NCBI RefSeq assembly: GCF_950295315.1
Contig: NC_080181.1
Span: 32,368,480 to 32,432,479 of the forward strand
DNA length: 64,000 nucleotides
Direction of reading: 5' to 3'
DNA from: Erinaceus europaeus
Lineage: Eukaryota; Chordata; Mammalia; Eulipotyphla; Erinaceidae
Shown: one piece after another, positions 45,903 to 56,300 of the stretch
How positions within the stretch are numbered: the stretch's first letter is position 1
Layout of the letters: each line of letters opens with the position of its first letter
Notes under the pieces: generated by a model
Seen by the model: only the letters and a program-made list of their open reading frames with translations
Told to the model about the DNA's origin: nothing
The model's database searches: none
Program-made: the position numbers and the translations under genes

Positions 45903-46200
45903 AGGGCAGGGACCTGGTGGTGGTGCACCTGGCAGAATGCACACATTAAAATGTGCAAGGACCTGGGTTCAAGTCCTGGTCCCCACCTGAAGAGAAGGAA
46001 GCTTCACAAGTGGTGAAGTAGTATTGCAGGTATCTACCTACCTACCTACCTACCTACCTACCTACCTATGTATCTATCATCTATATCCCCTTCCTTCTCA
46101 ATATCTACCATGAATAAATGAAAAGAAAGGAAGGAAGGAAGAAAGGGAAAGAAAGAGAGAAAGAGAAAGGAAAAGAGAGAAAGATAATAGGGGGAAAGTG
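45903..46200 (+). mobile_element. SINE with two microsatellites
   Basis: 'gacctggtggtggtgcacctg' head, 'ggacctgggttcaagtcctgg', (CTAC)n at about 46033-46068, then GAAA/GGAA-rich tail to 46190. Confidence 0.82.
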
Positions 46201-46204
46201 AAAT

Positions 46205-46588
46205 AAACCTTTCAGCATGACCTTAAATATGCATCTGAAACCAGGTTCTAGAGGGAGTAAAAGGTGCAGAGGAGAATTTCCCAGTAGGAACAGGAGGCTT
46301 GGCCTTATTTGGAGGTTTGCCCATGTCATTAGGGGTATGGATGCCATGTCCTGCATAATCAGTCTAGGGTGGAGGGGTCATCTGTACGCATTCTGGTTTC
46401 TCATTTTCTACCATGAAGACCTTCAATCTCTGTTGTCTGTGATGATTCCAGTCTGAGCACAAAATATAAGAGGCTTAGAGGAGACAGACAAACCTAGCTC
46501 TAATGTTTCATCAGGACCTAACAAGGATAAAGACAGCGTCAAGAATATGCATTTTGTACCCAGGTGACTTGGATTTGTTTATTTATTT
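46205..46588. other. Unannotated stretch
   Basis: About 380 bp, nothing recognised. Confidence 0.5.
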
Positions 46589-46589
46589 A

Positions 46590-46745
46590 TTTTTTTGGAG
46601 GATTTTAGTTATTTATTCATATGAGCTAGTGGGAGAGGCAAAAGAGAAGCATACATCACTCTAGTACATAATTTGCTGGGAACTGAACTCAGGACCTCAT
46701 GCTTGAGAGTCCAGCACTTTATCCATGGTACCACCTCCCCCTGGA
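46590..46745 (-). mobile_element. Type 3-like SINE
   Basis: 'atttattcatatgagctagtg', 'gctgggaactgaactcagg', 'cctcatgcttgagagtccag', 'atggtaccacctccccc'. Confidence 0.6.
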
Positions 46746-46884
46746 CCATGCAGATTTGCTTCTAATAAACAACGTCCAAGAGTCCTGAAAATCTCTGATT
46801 ACACAGGAGAAGAAAGTCCTAAACTCAGTGCTGGCAGGTAGATATCCCTATTTCTCTCCAGTCTTTGAAGTAGTATAGCAACTT

Positions 46885-47150
46885 CTATTCTTTCACCAAA
46901 ATTATTGCTGGGATTCAATATCATACAGTACCTGTATGACTCCCCCATTCCCCCTCTCCCCTGGGCCAATTTTTCTTTCCTCCAAATAGAAGGTGAGAAA
47001 CAAAGAATGAGAGAGACAGAAAGAGACAAAGCAACAGTGCCCCACTGCTCATGAAGCTTCCCTGCCTGTAGGTGTTCCCATGTGGTAGCACAAGACTTGA
47101 AATTGGGTCTTCATACATGGTACTAAACATGTGATCATCCTTCCCCTGGT
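46885..47150 (-). mobile_element. Diverged tailed SINE
   Basis: 'caccaaaattattgctgggattc', CT-rich to GA-rich switch, 'ctgctcatgaagcttccc', and a decayed head complement near 47110-47150. Confidence 0.65.
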
Positions 47151-47154
47151 TGTG

Positions 47155-47437
47155 GGCAATTTTCTTCCCACACGAACTGGAAATGCCATCTCCTATCCAC
47201 TCCCCACAGTTGACTGGCAGGAAGCCAGATGCTGACACTCACTTTGGCACCCTTGTGGTGAGGTTCTCCCAGTTGCAGCATGCCAGGAAGCTTAGCTGTG
47301 TCACCTCCCATCTCCTGAAAGATCCTAGCAAGTGCCGGTCTCCTACAGGACAAGTCAGGATCACCACAGGAAGGCATGGTTATGCTTAACTCTGAATGAG
47401 ACTGACACCACATAAGAGGGATTTAAAAGTCTTGTTA
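47155..47437. other. Unannotated stretch
   Basis: About 280 bp before the LTR-like element; nothing recognised. Confidence 0.45.
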
Positions 47438-47807
47438 TGTTGGGAATACATTATTTAACTGACTATAAGCAAAAGGTATTATGGGCTATGTACATAATTA
47501 GCATATGATGATGTCATGAGCATGCAACAGACATATAGCATAGAGTTTAAACTCACAAGGGATTGTGGGTATGAGAAATTACTAGAGTCTGTGTTTGATG
47601 GAAATTTGGCCCTTTCATCCTCTTCTGACCTTTAGTTCCTTCACCTGTGATTTGCTCCCAGGCCTATGCATGCTATAGCCGAATGCTGGTGAATAAAGTT
47701 TAAGGATTCATGGCTCCTGCCACACGCCTAGCTAGTCTTTTCTCTTCCTATTTTCCCACCATAGTTTTATGTACCTAGTAGACCTGTCGCTTTTATAAAC
47801 CCCAACA
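47438..47807 (+). mobile_element. Candidate solo LTR
   Basis: 370 bp bounded by TGTTGGGA (47438-47445) and CCCCAACA (47800-47807), an imperfect inverted repeat with the TG...CA ends of retroviral-type LTRs. AATAAA at 47692-47697 lies about 110 bp before the 3' end, as expected for an R/U5 border. No primer-binding site or internal viral gene follows, so it is a solo LTR if real. No clear 4-6 bp target duplication was found. Class unknown. Confidence 0.5.
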
Positions 47808-47902
47808 AAAGCACCCTAGTGGTTTTTACTTTTTTAAATACTGTCCTACTTAGTACTTGAAACCAGGCCTATACATTTTCTGTTCTCTGGTCAGTAATTT
47901 GG

Positions 47903-48485
47903 TGTTGGAGAATGGGCCCACTGTCCCATTCCATTGTTTCCATGGTCCAGGCCATTGTTTCCATGAGGTCCTGGTGGGTTGACTCCCACTAGGTCCCTTC
48001 GGGTTGAGACAAGGGCAGGTTCCCCCAGTCTCTGGAGTTTATGACGGCTGGGCCCCTGGACATGGGCACCTTTCTACACATGCCACCCCCCCTTTCTTCT
48101 TTAATTAAAAGCCATGGATTACTATGTGTGGTTAACCTTAAAACTGCCAACAAACATCGTGATTGCTCTGCTGCCTCCCTTTTCCCCCTGCTGCCTGCAA
48201 TCTACCTCCGAAAAAATGTACATTGTAAAGCTTGTGACCAAACCTTGTATTGTAATCTTTTACTTATGATCAGTTTGTTGGTCAAAATGTGACTATGCAT
48301 TGTATTGCCCTGTGTTTGGGTTAATACCCAGCCATTAATTCTCAACCAGTTAATACTCAACCATTCCCCTGAGTTAGGGGTATATCTGCCTGCCTTTCAT
48401 TTTAGTAAATGGGTTGCCACCTTTCTGAGGCCGCCCCCAGAGTTGAATGAGTCTGAGATTCTCTCCATGCACATTGCCCCCAACA
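47903..48485 (+). mobile_element. Candidate second LTR-like element
   Basis: Begins TGTTGGAG (47903) and has a matching CCCCCAACA ending at 48485. An AGTAAA signal lies about 80 bp before that end, with a TATA-like 'gggtatatctgcc' upstream. The following 150 bp to 48640 may also belong. No viral gene and no clear flanking duplication. Confidence 0.38.
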
Positions 48486-48658
48486 CGCAGAGTTATACTG
48501 GGACTCCCTGGAGAGCCACTCTGACCCTCGTCCCTTGTGCTCAGGGAGGCTGGGAACCCCGAATGGACTGTACTTTGGATAGGGTGCTACTCCCACCACT
48601 ACTTATTTGGGTGAAGCACTGGGCTTCATTGGATACACCTGTATGAGAAGCTAAGCAA

Positions 48659-49234
48659 GAAAATGCTATCATGACACCCTGCTGACCTCCCTGGGAAGAG
48701 GACCTCACCAGTGTGTCTTGGAACCTCACTACTCTACAGTCCTACTTCACTAGGGAAAAATAGAAACAGACTGGGGGTATGGATTGGCTTGCCAATTCCT
48801 ATGCCCAGTAAAGAAGCAATTACAGAAACCATAACTCCCACCTTTTGCACACTCAGAATAATTTAGGCACATACTCCCTGTGGGGTGAAATGATAGGGGG
48901 TGGGAGGGAGATGACCTAAGGGCTCTTAACTCCGACTCCACCAGAAATCAGAGAGGAGGAAAAGGAGAGGGACATGTGGATCTAATAATAGGTATGACTT
49001 GGAAAGGAAGAGAAGATGGGACACTAAAAATAAAAGGTCAAATAAATACAAATATAGACACATAGTTGTAGAAATAATAGTTGACCCATATCTGCAACCT
49101 TGAGAGAACTACTGAAGCTTACAATGGAGGGATTGGGGATCCAGAACTCTGCTGGTGGGAATGGTGCAGAGTTGTACCCCCATTATCTTATAATTTTGTA
49201 AATCCATAATAAATCACTAATAAAATTACATAAA
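48659..49234 (+). mobile_element. Family P repeat, long-middle form, with target duplication
   Basis: Flanked by a perfect 14-bp duplication GAGAAGCTAAGCAA at 48645-48658 and 49235-49248. Starts inside the family body (5'-truncated), contains the extra middle segment shared with 43860-44060, and ends 'ttataattttgtaaatccat', 'aataaatcactaataaaatt'. The duplication and A-rich end are those of L1-type retroposition. Confidence 0.85.
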
Positions 49235-49249
49235 GAGAAGCTAAGCAAA

Positions 49250-49694
49250 ATATTGACGACAATTGACAATTTTCTTCTTCCCCTAGTACTGTCCCCATGT
49301 CATCGCCCCTACTTCAATCCACTGCAGGACAGCCAGTCTGTATGACCCCACTATGTGCTTGCTCTGGACCAGACCTGCAGAATCTACTGCTAGACTTCAG
49401 TTCCCAGTTCAGGGAAAAGCAGGGCTTGGAGAATTCTATTGTCTGCTTGGAATTGACTCTGTTGTTTCTGCCTGTGTTGGCTGAAGCAAGGCATGAAGCT
49501 GCTCCTCGGGAAAATGAGGCAGCAACAAATCTTTTTTTCTACCAGGAAGGGAAGCAAACCTTTGCAACTGTTGGTGTGATCACGTAAGAGAGGAGTCACA
49601 CTGTGAGGCTCTTGTCACGTGGAATGGCTCTACCTTTACAGGATTTCTTTAAAAAGCACTATTTTCCAGCCTAGTCAATAGATAACCTTGCAAC
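49250..49694. other. Low-repeat stretch
   Basis: About 440 bp. A 96-codon plus-strand frame (49297-49587) overlaps it, without recognisable motif. Confidence 0.45.
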
Positions 49695-49865
49695 TGTATC
49701 CTTGGAACTGGTAAGATAACTCAGCAGAGAAAGCGTGTCTGCTTTGTCGTGTCTTATGCAGGATGTAACACAACACTAGATGCACAGCTTCAGTGCTGGG
49801 ATGCCGTTCTCTCTTTATGTCTCTGCTTCTTTTTCTCTTATTCTATCTGGGGGAAAAACTGACCC
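49695..49865 (+). mobile_element. Type 4 SINE, diverged
   Basis: 'actggtaagataactcagc', 'tgtctgctttgtcgtgtc', 'gcacagcttcagtgctggg', CT-rich end 'ctctgcttctttttctc'. Confidence 0.55.
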
Positions 49866-49892
49866 TGAACATTGAAGTAATAAGAAATATCA

Positions 49893-50145
49893 CATTCGTG
49901 GCCAGGGGTTAGTACATCTGGTAGAGCTCACACATTACCATGAGTGAGGTACTGAGTTCACGTCCCCAGTCCCCATCTGCAGGGGTGAAGCTTCATGAAT
50001 GGTGGAAAGTGCTGTGGCTGTCTCCTCTTTGTCTCTCTTTCCCCTTCTCTCTCCCTCTGTATCTCTCCTACTCTAGCTGCCAAGATTGGCAGAGTTGTGC
50101 AGGCATTAAGCCCTGACGACAACCCTGGAGACAAAAATGTCACAT
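49893..50145 (+). mobile_element. Tailed SINE
   Basis: 'tggccaggggttagtacatc' head, 'ccccatctgcaggggtgaag', CT-rich block, 'gcattaagccctgacgacaac' and 'cctggagaca' end. Confidence 0.78.
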
Positions 50146-50149
50146 CCCT

Positions 50150-50844
50150 GGATGTTCCAACTTTCCAGCCTACACAGCTCCCCATGGCACTCCAAGCCAT
50201 CATTAGTAAGCTCGGGCTCTTCTGCAGAATATCCACTACCTGACTTCCACCCTGGTGCACTGTGATTTCAGTTTTGTCTTGAGAATGAGACACAAAGCCA
50301 CAGAGGATGCTAGGCATGGAGAAAGAACTGGTGTTTGAAAACCCAAGGAAAGCAGGCTTTTGGTTAACTGACATTTTATCTTTCAGACAAATCAGACAGA
50401 AAGGAATATGTGTTTGCATGTTTTATTTACTCCAGGCATTCAACACTAACCAAACAACTTCTAGGAAATCAATGAGAAATATGTAGCCACATCTGGATAC
50501 CAGATCTTTCTCAAGTTATGCTGCCAAGTGGAACAAAGCCAACCCAGCCTGTCCCCCCCCCCAAAAAAAAAAAAAAAAAGAAGCAAAGGGAATTGGTCCC
50601 TAGTAAACCTGATGGCTCTTGGGCTAGGGGAGAATAATAAGCAGGTTGGAATAATAATCAAGTATGTATTAGGCACTGATATTAACCCACTAGCTGCTCC
50701 CTTAAGAGTTGACACAACCCAGATAAGTACACAGATTATCTCATAATAATTATCTCATAATAATAGTCTGCTGGTTTCACTGACCACGATTTGTAGTTAG
50801 AACGCTTTATTCACCCATATATGTATCTCCTCATATTCTGATTA
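50150..50844. other. Low-repeat stretch
   Basis: Nothing recognised apart from a C8/A17 run at 50552-50579. Confidence 0.5.
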
Positions 50845-50975
50845 TTTTTTTAATTTGCTTAACAAGAAAGAGACAGAATCAGAGAACATTAATCCTGCAC
50901 ATTGGGGCTCTAACCCACTGCATGTGAGTCCTGTGCATTCAACCACCAAGTCACCTCAGTCCTGGTTTTGAACCC
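50845..50975 (-). mobile_element. Diverged SINE
   Basis: 'aacaagaaagagacagaatc', 'ggggctctaacccactgc', 'cattcaaccaccaagtcac': box B and head complement of a SINE. Confidence 0.45.
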
Positions 50976-50979
50976 AGAC

Positions 50980-51820
50980 TCCATGCTGCCTTGACCCACC
51001 AGTTAGATGGGTTACAGTCTGGGTTTACCAGGTAGATAATAGGTTTATGCAGTATCTTGCCTTCTGGCCTTCTTTGATTCTCAGCCCTTCTAGTCTATTA
51101 TATCCCCACGGGTTGAAGGTTTGGTCAAGGACCCCTCCAAAACTTGGGCTAGGGTGCTCCAAGTGGCCATGACTAGATTTACCCCATCCTGGCAGAAGAC
51201 TCTGTTTAAAGTCCTCAGAGGAGACACTGCACAGAAGCCTGATGGAATCCTGGAAGGAGACACATCCAAGGAAGCATGGAGGGCTGGAGTGCCACCTGGC
51301 CTCCTCAGCCAGCAAGCAAGTTGCCATGCTCTGCACAACAAGGGACCTGCCCTGGAAATAACTCTTCCTAGGTATGTGGAGCCTGACAGAAATTAAGCAG
51401 TGAACCAAGAAGGAGCAGATGGTGGGCCTTGTGTGGTGCCATGACTCTGGCTGTACACTGCTTTTTAATTGCATGAAAGAGAATTCATCATGGGAAGTTA
51501 AGGCAAGTCAAAGAGTACCTGTGGTTGGGTTTGCTCATGGTCTGTGTCCTTGGGACAGAAAGGAAGCAGGAGACAGACATCTTATACTAATGTAGAGGTA
51601 AGACGCAAACTGCAAAAGGAAAAAAAATATTAAAGCAAAAGTTTAAGACTTTAGAAGAGTTGTTAGGTGCTGTGAAATTGGGGTTACAGAGACTGGTCTG
51701 AAAGGCCCCGAGAAACTACCAACTGTTTTCTGTGAGATTTTATTGATATGGAAATAAAATGGAATACTGCTGTTCTAGTTAGTGTTTGAAGAAAGAAAAA
51801 TAAATAAGGAAAGAAAGAAA
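50980..51820. other. Low-repeat region
   Basis: Opposed open frames of 91-149 codons overlap at 51.05-51.47 kb. No domain, no splice context; no gene called. Confidence 0.45.
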
Positions 51821-51821
51821 G

Positions 51822-52000
51822 TACTGGAGAGTCAGCTTAATAGTTATGCCAAAACAAACAAACAAACAAACAAACAAACAAAAACTCATGTTTGAGGCTC
51901 TAAGGCCTAGGTTTGGTTCCCAGCACCAGCACAAGCCAGAGTTGAGCAGAGCTCTGGTCTTTCTTTCTCTTTCTGTGTCTCTCATTAAAATAAAAAGAAA
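51822..52000 (+). mobile_element. Type 3 SINE
   Basis: 'gagtcagcttaatagttatgcc', an (AAAC)n run (51852-51881) inside the head, 'gtttgaggctctaaggcc', 'gagcagagctctggtctttc', end 'cattaaaataaaaag'. Confidence 0.72.
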
Positions 52001-52304
52001 GAGAAGGAAAGCATATTTCATCCCATCTTGCTTGGTCAAGGGACTGTGAGTCTCCATCATCAGCTCACTTAGGAGCCCTTGCAGCACCGCCTTCACAGAA
52101 CAAACAAAATGAGAGCTGTGGTGTTCATCCCAGCAGTTGTCTACAAGTGGGAAATGTCACAGCCATAGCCCAGTGGAGAGTAAGGAATGGAGCAAGGTCA
52201 CACGGCCTGGCAGAAATCCCTACATACTGGCATACTGGCATTTCTCTTTTCCTCTGCCTCTCTCTCTCTCCCCATCTCTCTCTCCCTCTTTTGTATTTTA
52301 ATTC

Positions 52305-52560
52305 TTCTGATTTATTTTTTGCCTATAGGGTTATTGCCAGGACTCTACCTTCTTCCTACATGGCTTAGCCATGGTCAGTGCCCCCCCCCCCTTTTTTTTC
52401 TTTTTCCATTCTTTTTAATAGAAGAAAAATGTGAGAAGACAGCTGCAGCATTGTTCCTACACTCATGAAGCTGCTTTCCCCCTGCAGGTGGGGCTTGAAT
52501 CTAAGGTCCTCTAGAGTGGTAATATGTATGCTCTAATGGGTAGGTTACTATCTACCCTCC
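52305..52560 (-). mobile_element. Tailed SINE, diverged
   Basis: 'ttgcctatagggttattgcc', C/T homopolymer pair (52381-52398), 'gggcttgaatctaaggtcc', 'taggttactatctaccctcc'. Confidence 0.7.
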
Positions 52561-52564
52561 CACC

Positions 52565-53020
52565 CATAATACTAGTATTCCTTTCCTCTTCTGAAATTGA
52601 CTCCACTTATTTAATGCACTTGATCATGTTCACCTTCTGAAAATCCGGATTTAATTTCTCTCCCACGTATACATATAAGCACACATGTACTAAAACCAAG
52701 AAACTTCTCGGGAGAGTGGAAGTCATTTAGACTCACAAACATACAGAATTGGAGTCCTGACCTTGAGATATCAGCTTTATTCTTGAGATCTCAACTTTAT
52801 TTTCCGTACTTTCTTTTTACAACTGGCAAGAATGGGTGTGCTGATGTTAAAGGGTCTCTGCAATTGTGAGGGTTTGAAGATGACAAGGTAACATGAGCTA
52901 TATATGCCAAAACATTTTATGTAAAACTTTTTGATAATTGCTCTGAAAATGTGACATGGTATTGGTGCAATAATACTAATCATTCTTATGTCAGCTCCTT
53001 GAAAATTCACTGTGAATTTT
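52565..53020. other. Unannotated stretch
   Basis: About 450 bp AT-rich sequence, nothing recognised. Confidence 0.5.
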
Positions 53021-53024
53021 TTCT

Positions 53025-53312
53025 TTTTTTAAAAAAAATTGTATTTATTTATTTTCCCTTGTTGTTTTTCATTATTGTTCAAATTATTATTGTTGTTGTT
53101 ATTGATGTCATCATTGTTAGATAGAACAGAGAGAAATGGAGAGAGGAGGGAAGACAGAGAGGAGGAGAGAAAGATAGACGCCTGCAGACCTGCTTCACTG
53201 CCTGTGAAGTGATTTCCCTGCAGGGGAGGAGCTGGGGGCTCAAACCGGGATCCTTGTCAGACCTTGTGCTTTGTTCCATGTGTGTTTAACCTGCTGCACT
53301 ACATACGACTCC
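53025..53312 (-). mobile_element. Type 1 SINE
   Basis: A/T-rich tail complement, ATT/GTT triplets, 'tagatagaacagagagaaatgg', 'cctgcagacctgcttcac', 'ggggctcaaaccgggatcc', head complement ending 'acgactccc'. Confidence 0.9.
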
Positions 53313-53344
53313 CATTTTTTCTCTTTTTAATGTGCATTTAAAAA

Positions 53345-53800
53345 ATTTTTTTTTTATTTTAATGAAATAGAGATACAGAAAGAAAGATACAGGGAGGGAG
53401 TCAGGCGGTAGTGCAGCAGGTTAAGCACACATGGCACAAAGCACAAGGACTGACGTAAGGATCCTGGTTTGAGCCCCCAGATCCCCACCTGCAGGGGAGT
53501 CACTTCACATGCAGTGAAGCAGGTCTGCAGGTGTCTATCTTTCTCTCTCCCTCTCTGTCTTCCCCTCCTCTCTCCATTTCTCTCTGTCCTATCCAACAAC
53601 AACAACATCAATAACTACAACAATGAAACAACAAGGGCAACAAAAGGGAATAAATAAATATTTTTAAAAAAGATACAGGGAGGGAGAGGCCAGAGTACTG
53701 CTAGCTCTGACTTATGATGGGGCTGGGGATTGAGCCTGGGACCTCAGAGCCTTAGGCCTAAAAGTCTTTTGCAGAACTTCTATGCTATCTACCCATCTCT
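53345..53800 (-). mobile_element. Type 3 SINE split by a type 1 SINE
   Basis: Outer tail complement at 53345-53395; head side resumes at about 53670 with 'ccagagtactgctagctctg', 'atgatggggctggggattg', 'cttctatgctatctaccc'. Confidence 0.72.
53396..53672 (+). mobile_element. Type 1 SINE inside a SINE
   Basis: Flanked by AAAGATACAGGGAGGGA at 53383-53399 and 53669-53685; the exact border is blurred because the SINE start (GGGAGTC) overlaps the duplicated word. Full head, body and triplet tail. Confidence 0.9.
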
Positions 53801-54003
53801 GTCATGTGAATTGTTATTCTCATTATTTTAGATGGTAAGACCTAAAACCTGCCCTCCTTAATTTGGGTTTTACAGCCAGAAGGTAGTCAGTGCTTATTCA
53901 CAGAAGATTTTAAATATTCTGGGACAACTAAACCAAGGTCAAATTTATACTGTGATGTCTATAGGATAAAAGTTAGGTGGATAAAAATATATAATAAAGT
54001 GAA

Positions 54004-54178
54004 TCATATATTACACTAAAGCAAAGGACCCTGGGGCAGAAGGGGCAGGGGGGAGAGGGAGAAAACTGGGGGCCTGGTACATATTGAAATTGTATGCATA
54101 TGTCAGTGACTTCTCTGTAAAGCATTCCCCCCTCAATATATATAATATATATATAAATATATATATTATATATATATA
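54004..54178 (+). mobile_element. Very short L1-type 3' end insertion
   Basis: 175 bp flanked by a perfect 16-bp duplication TATATAATAAAGTGAA at 53988-54003 and 54179-54194. The body resembles the 3' UTR of the full-length L1 (compare 'accaaagtaaaagactctgg' there with 'actaaagcaaaggaccctgg' here) and holds four G blocks (54033-54059). The tail is TA-rich (54135-54178), not poly(A). Confidence 0.75.
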
Positions 54179-54194
54179 TATATAATAAAGTGAA

Positions 54195-54940
54195 AAGTTG
54201 TTGATCCTGCATCAAGAGCTAAGGAATTATGTTATGATACTCAGAAGTGAAAATTTTCTTTCTGATCCCATGAAGGAAGTCCAAGTCTCACCCTTATCAG
54301 AGATGAGGTTGCATCTCCACATAAGTTTACAAGCAGCAGTGATTCTGGAATAATAGCTGGAAGATCCGGACCTATGCACTAAAATACCTCTGGAGTGAAT
54401 ACATATCCTGTTCATTTCAATATGTATAGCAAGTACTACTTCCTCTTCTCTATCTGATTGTTGGCAGTGCGCCCTCTAGTGGCTCCATTCCCCCGCAAAC
54501 AGTCCAGCATGGACACTGAAGGAATGGATTGGGCATGATCTCTAATGCTCTGCCACCCGTGTTTTCTCTTGAGAATTACCCCTGTCTGCATCGACGCTCC
54601 TATAATTACACTCGACAGAAGAATAAAAGTCCTTATTCATATGGGTAGGCACCATTACCCCCTTCCCCGATTCCTCCTCGTATTTGCTATTACAGCAACC
54701 CTGGCTAGACTTTCATTAAAAACCTAGTGTATGGCTTCCAACTTAGCGTCTGAGTGCTAAGGATAGATTCTCTCCTGACAACTAATCCAACAAGGTTACC
54801 CATTCCCGTCTGCAATGGAGCTGAAGTCTTAGCCTCAACAATCCTCTTAAGACACAGTAGCCATGCTCCCATGTGGATAAAGGGCAGGGCTCTGAGGCCA
54901 GTCCCCACCCCCATGAATCTTGAAATAAAAAGAAATTTAG
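54195..54940. other. Low-repeat stretch with CTCF-like site
   Basis: Contains the CTCF-like motif at 54469-54482 and an unclassified C-rich stretch at 54540-54880. No gene recognised. Confidence 0.45.
54469..54482 (-). promoter_or_regulatory. CTCF-like binding motif
   Basis: Minus strand reads CCACTAGAGGGCGC, which matches the core of the vertebrate CTCF motif (CCANNAGRGGGCGC type). CTCF binds such sites to set chromatin loops and boundaries. Motif match only; occupancy unknown. Confidence 0.6.
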
Positions 54941-54944
54941 GGCC

Positions 54945-55066
54945 AGCTAAAGAGCTCTCTGGGCTAGTGCGCTGCTTTGCCATGTTTGAGTCTGACCCTC
55001 AACTGCACTGAAGGAAGCTTTGGTTTTGTGTTCTCTTTCTCTCCCTCTGCCTGTCTGCCTCTATTT

Positions 55067-55097
<31 letters not shown>

Positions 55098-55100
55098 TTG
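54945..55100 (+). mobile_element. Type 4 SINE with (TAAC)n tail
   Basis: 'gccagctaaagagctctctgg', 'gctagtgcgctgctttgcc', 'ctgcactgaaggaagctttgg', CT-rich block and about eight TAAC units (55067-55098). Confidence 0.72.
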
Positions 55101-55519
55101 CAAACCTGAATGGCCACAGTGGGTAAATGCCAGGTCGCCTTTGCCTGAATGGTGTCTGTTGTAGAGGTTAGGTTGCCCTGTGAGGAAGGATTTTCTGGAT
55201 AGACAGGTGACTCTGGACAAGTAACCAATCCTCTGAGCTTTATTTACTGCCCCCACCCATCTCCAATTCCCATCTGTGGAGTGCAAACCTGAATGCCTAC
55301 ATTTTGCAGGGCTACTGTCAATATGAATTTTGTATCTAGAACTGAGTGTTTATGGAACGTATCGGTCGGGGGGGGGGGAAGCACTGAATGCAAATTTTGG
55401 TAAAGTTCTAGTCGCATTGTAAGTTCTTTAAAAAGCTGGCCTGGCAAGTATGTCAGTGGCACACCACTCATAAGGTGTGAGACCTGGACTTTCTTCATGA
55501 GATTGGGAAGAAAGTTTTC
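55101..55519. other. Low-repeat stretch
   Basis: About 420 bp. A possible MIR scrap near 55180-55250 and a G-run at 55368-55378. Nothing else recognised. Confidence 0.4.
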
Positions 55520-55680
55520 GAGTGGGGCGGTGGTGCAGCGGGTTAAGCACACGTGGTGCAAAGCACAAGGACCGGCATAAGGACCCCAGTTTGAGCTCCT
55601 GGCTCCCCACCTGCAGGGGCGTAGCTTCACAGGTGGTGAAGCAGGTCTGCAGGTGTCAAAACAAACAAACAAAAAACATG
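55520..55680 (+). mobile_element. Half-length type 1 SINE with AAAC tail
   Basis: Flanked by GAAAGTTTTC at 55510-55519 and 55681-55690. It holds the tRNA-like head and 'gtgaagcaggtctgcaggtg', then jumps directly to an (AAAC)n tail, lacking the CT-rich half and triplet linker. Confidence 0.88.
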
Positions 55681-55724
55681 GAAAGTTTTCAGTTCTGAGC
55701 ATCATAGAGTACTACATGTTTCCA

Positions 55725-55965
55725 TGTTATAGTTCAAGACCCCAGTCCCTATCGGAAAGGAGGGAAAATTCGGGAGCCATGAAGTAGTGTTACAGGTGTC
55801 TCTCACTATCTCCTCCCTTCCCTCTCAACTTCTGTATCTAGAAATAACTAAATACCTGAACAAACAAATAATGAGGGGAACAGATGGCCACCAGGAGTGG
55901 GTGGATTAGTGTGGATTCACTGAGCCCCAGTGATAACTCTGGTGCCAAACAAACAAAGACACCCA
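55725..55965 (+). mobile_element. 5'-truncated tailed SINE
   Basis: 'agttcaagaccccagtccc', 'gaagtagtgttacaggtgtc', 'gccaccaggagtgggtgg', 'ccccagtgataactctgg' and (AAAC)-type tail. Confidence 0.72.
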
Positions 55966-56300
55966 AACCCAAACTGGGTTTCTATCCAAAGAAAATACCT
56001 CAACACAAATGGGATGGGAAAGAAGTTTAAAGTCAGAGAGGCCAAACCTAGTCCACCTGTGAAGACCTCAAGTCACAGGGTCCAGCTCTCTAGTCCTCAT
56101 TTGAATAATGGGGATAAAGTCTTCTTTGTATAGGGGCTCAGTATGTGAAGGCGCCAGCTCCTAATGGTTGGGCACAGTGCCCTACCATGTACCTCTGACT
56201 CAAGGACTCTAAAGCATTAGTGAAAGGCCCTCTCCTTGACTCACAACTGGCATGAGCAGAATTGATTTTCGTTGTTGCTGTTGTTGTTATTATCATCACT
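55966..56300. other. Unannotated stretch
   Basis: About 330 bp, ends in GTT-rich sequence; nothing recognised. Confidence 0.45.

Noticed and set aside
51025..51474. 149-codon minus-strand frame
   Set aside because: Overlaps a 91-codon frame on the other strand, no motif; likely chance.
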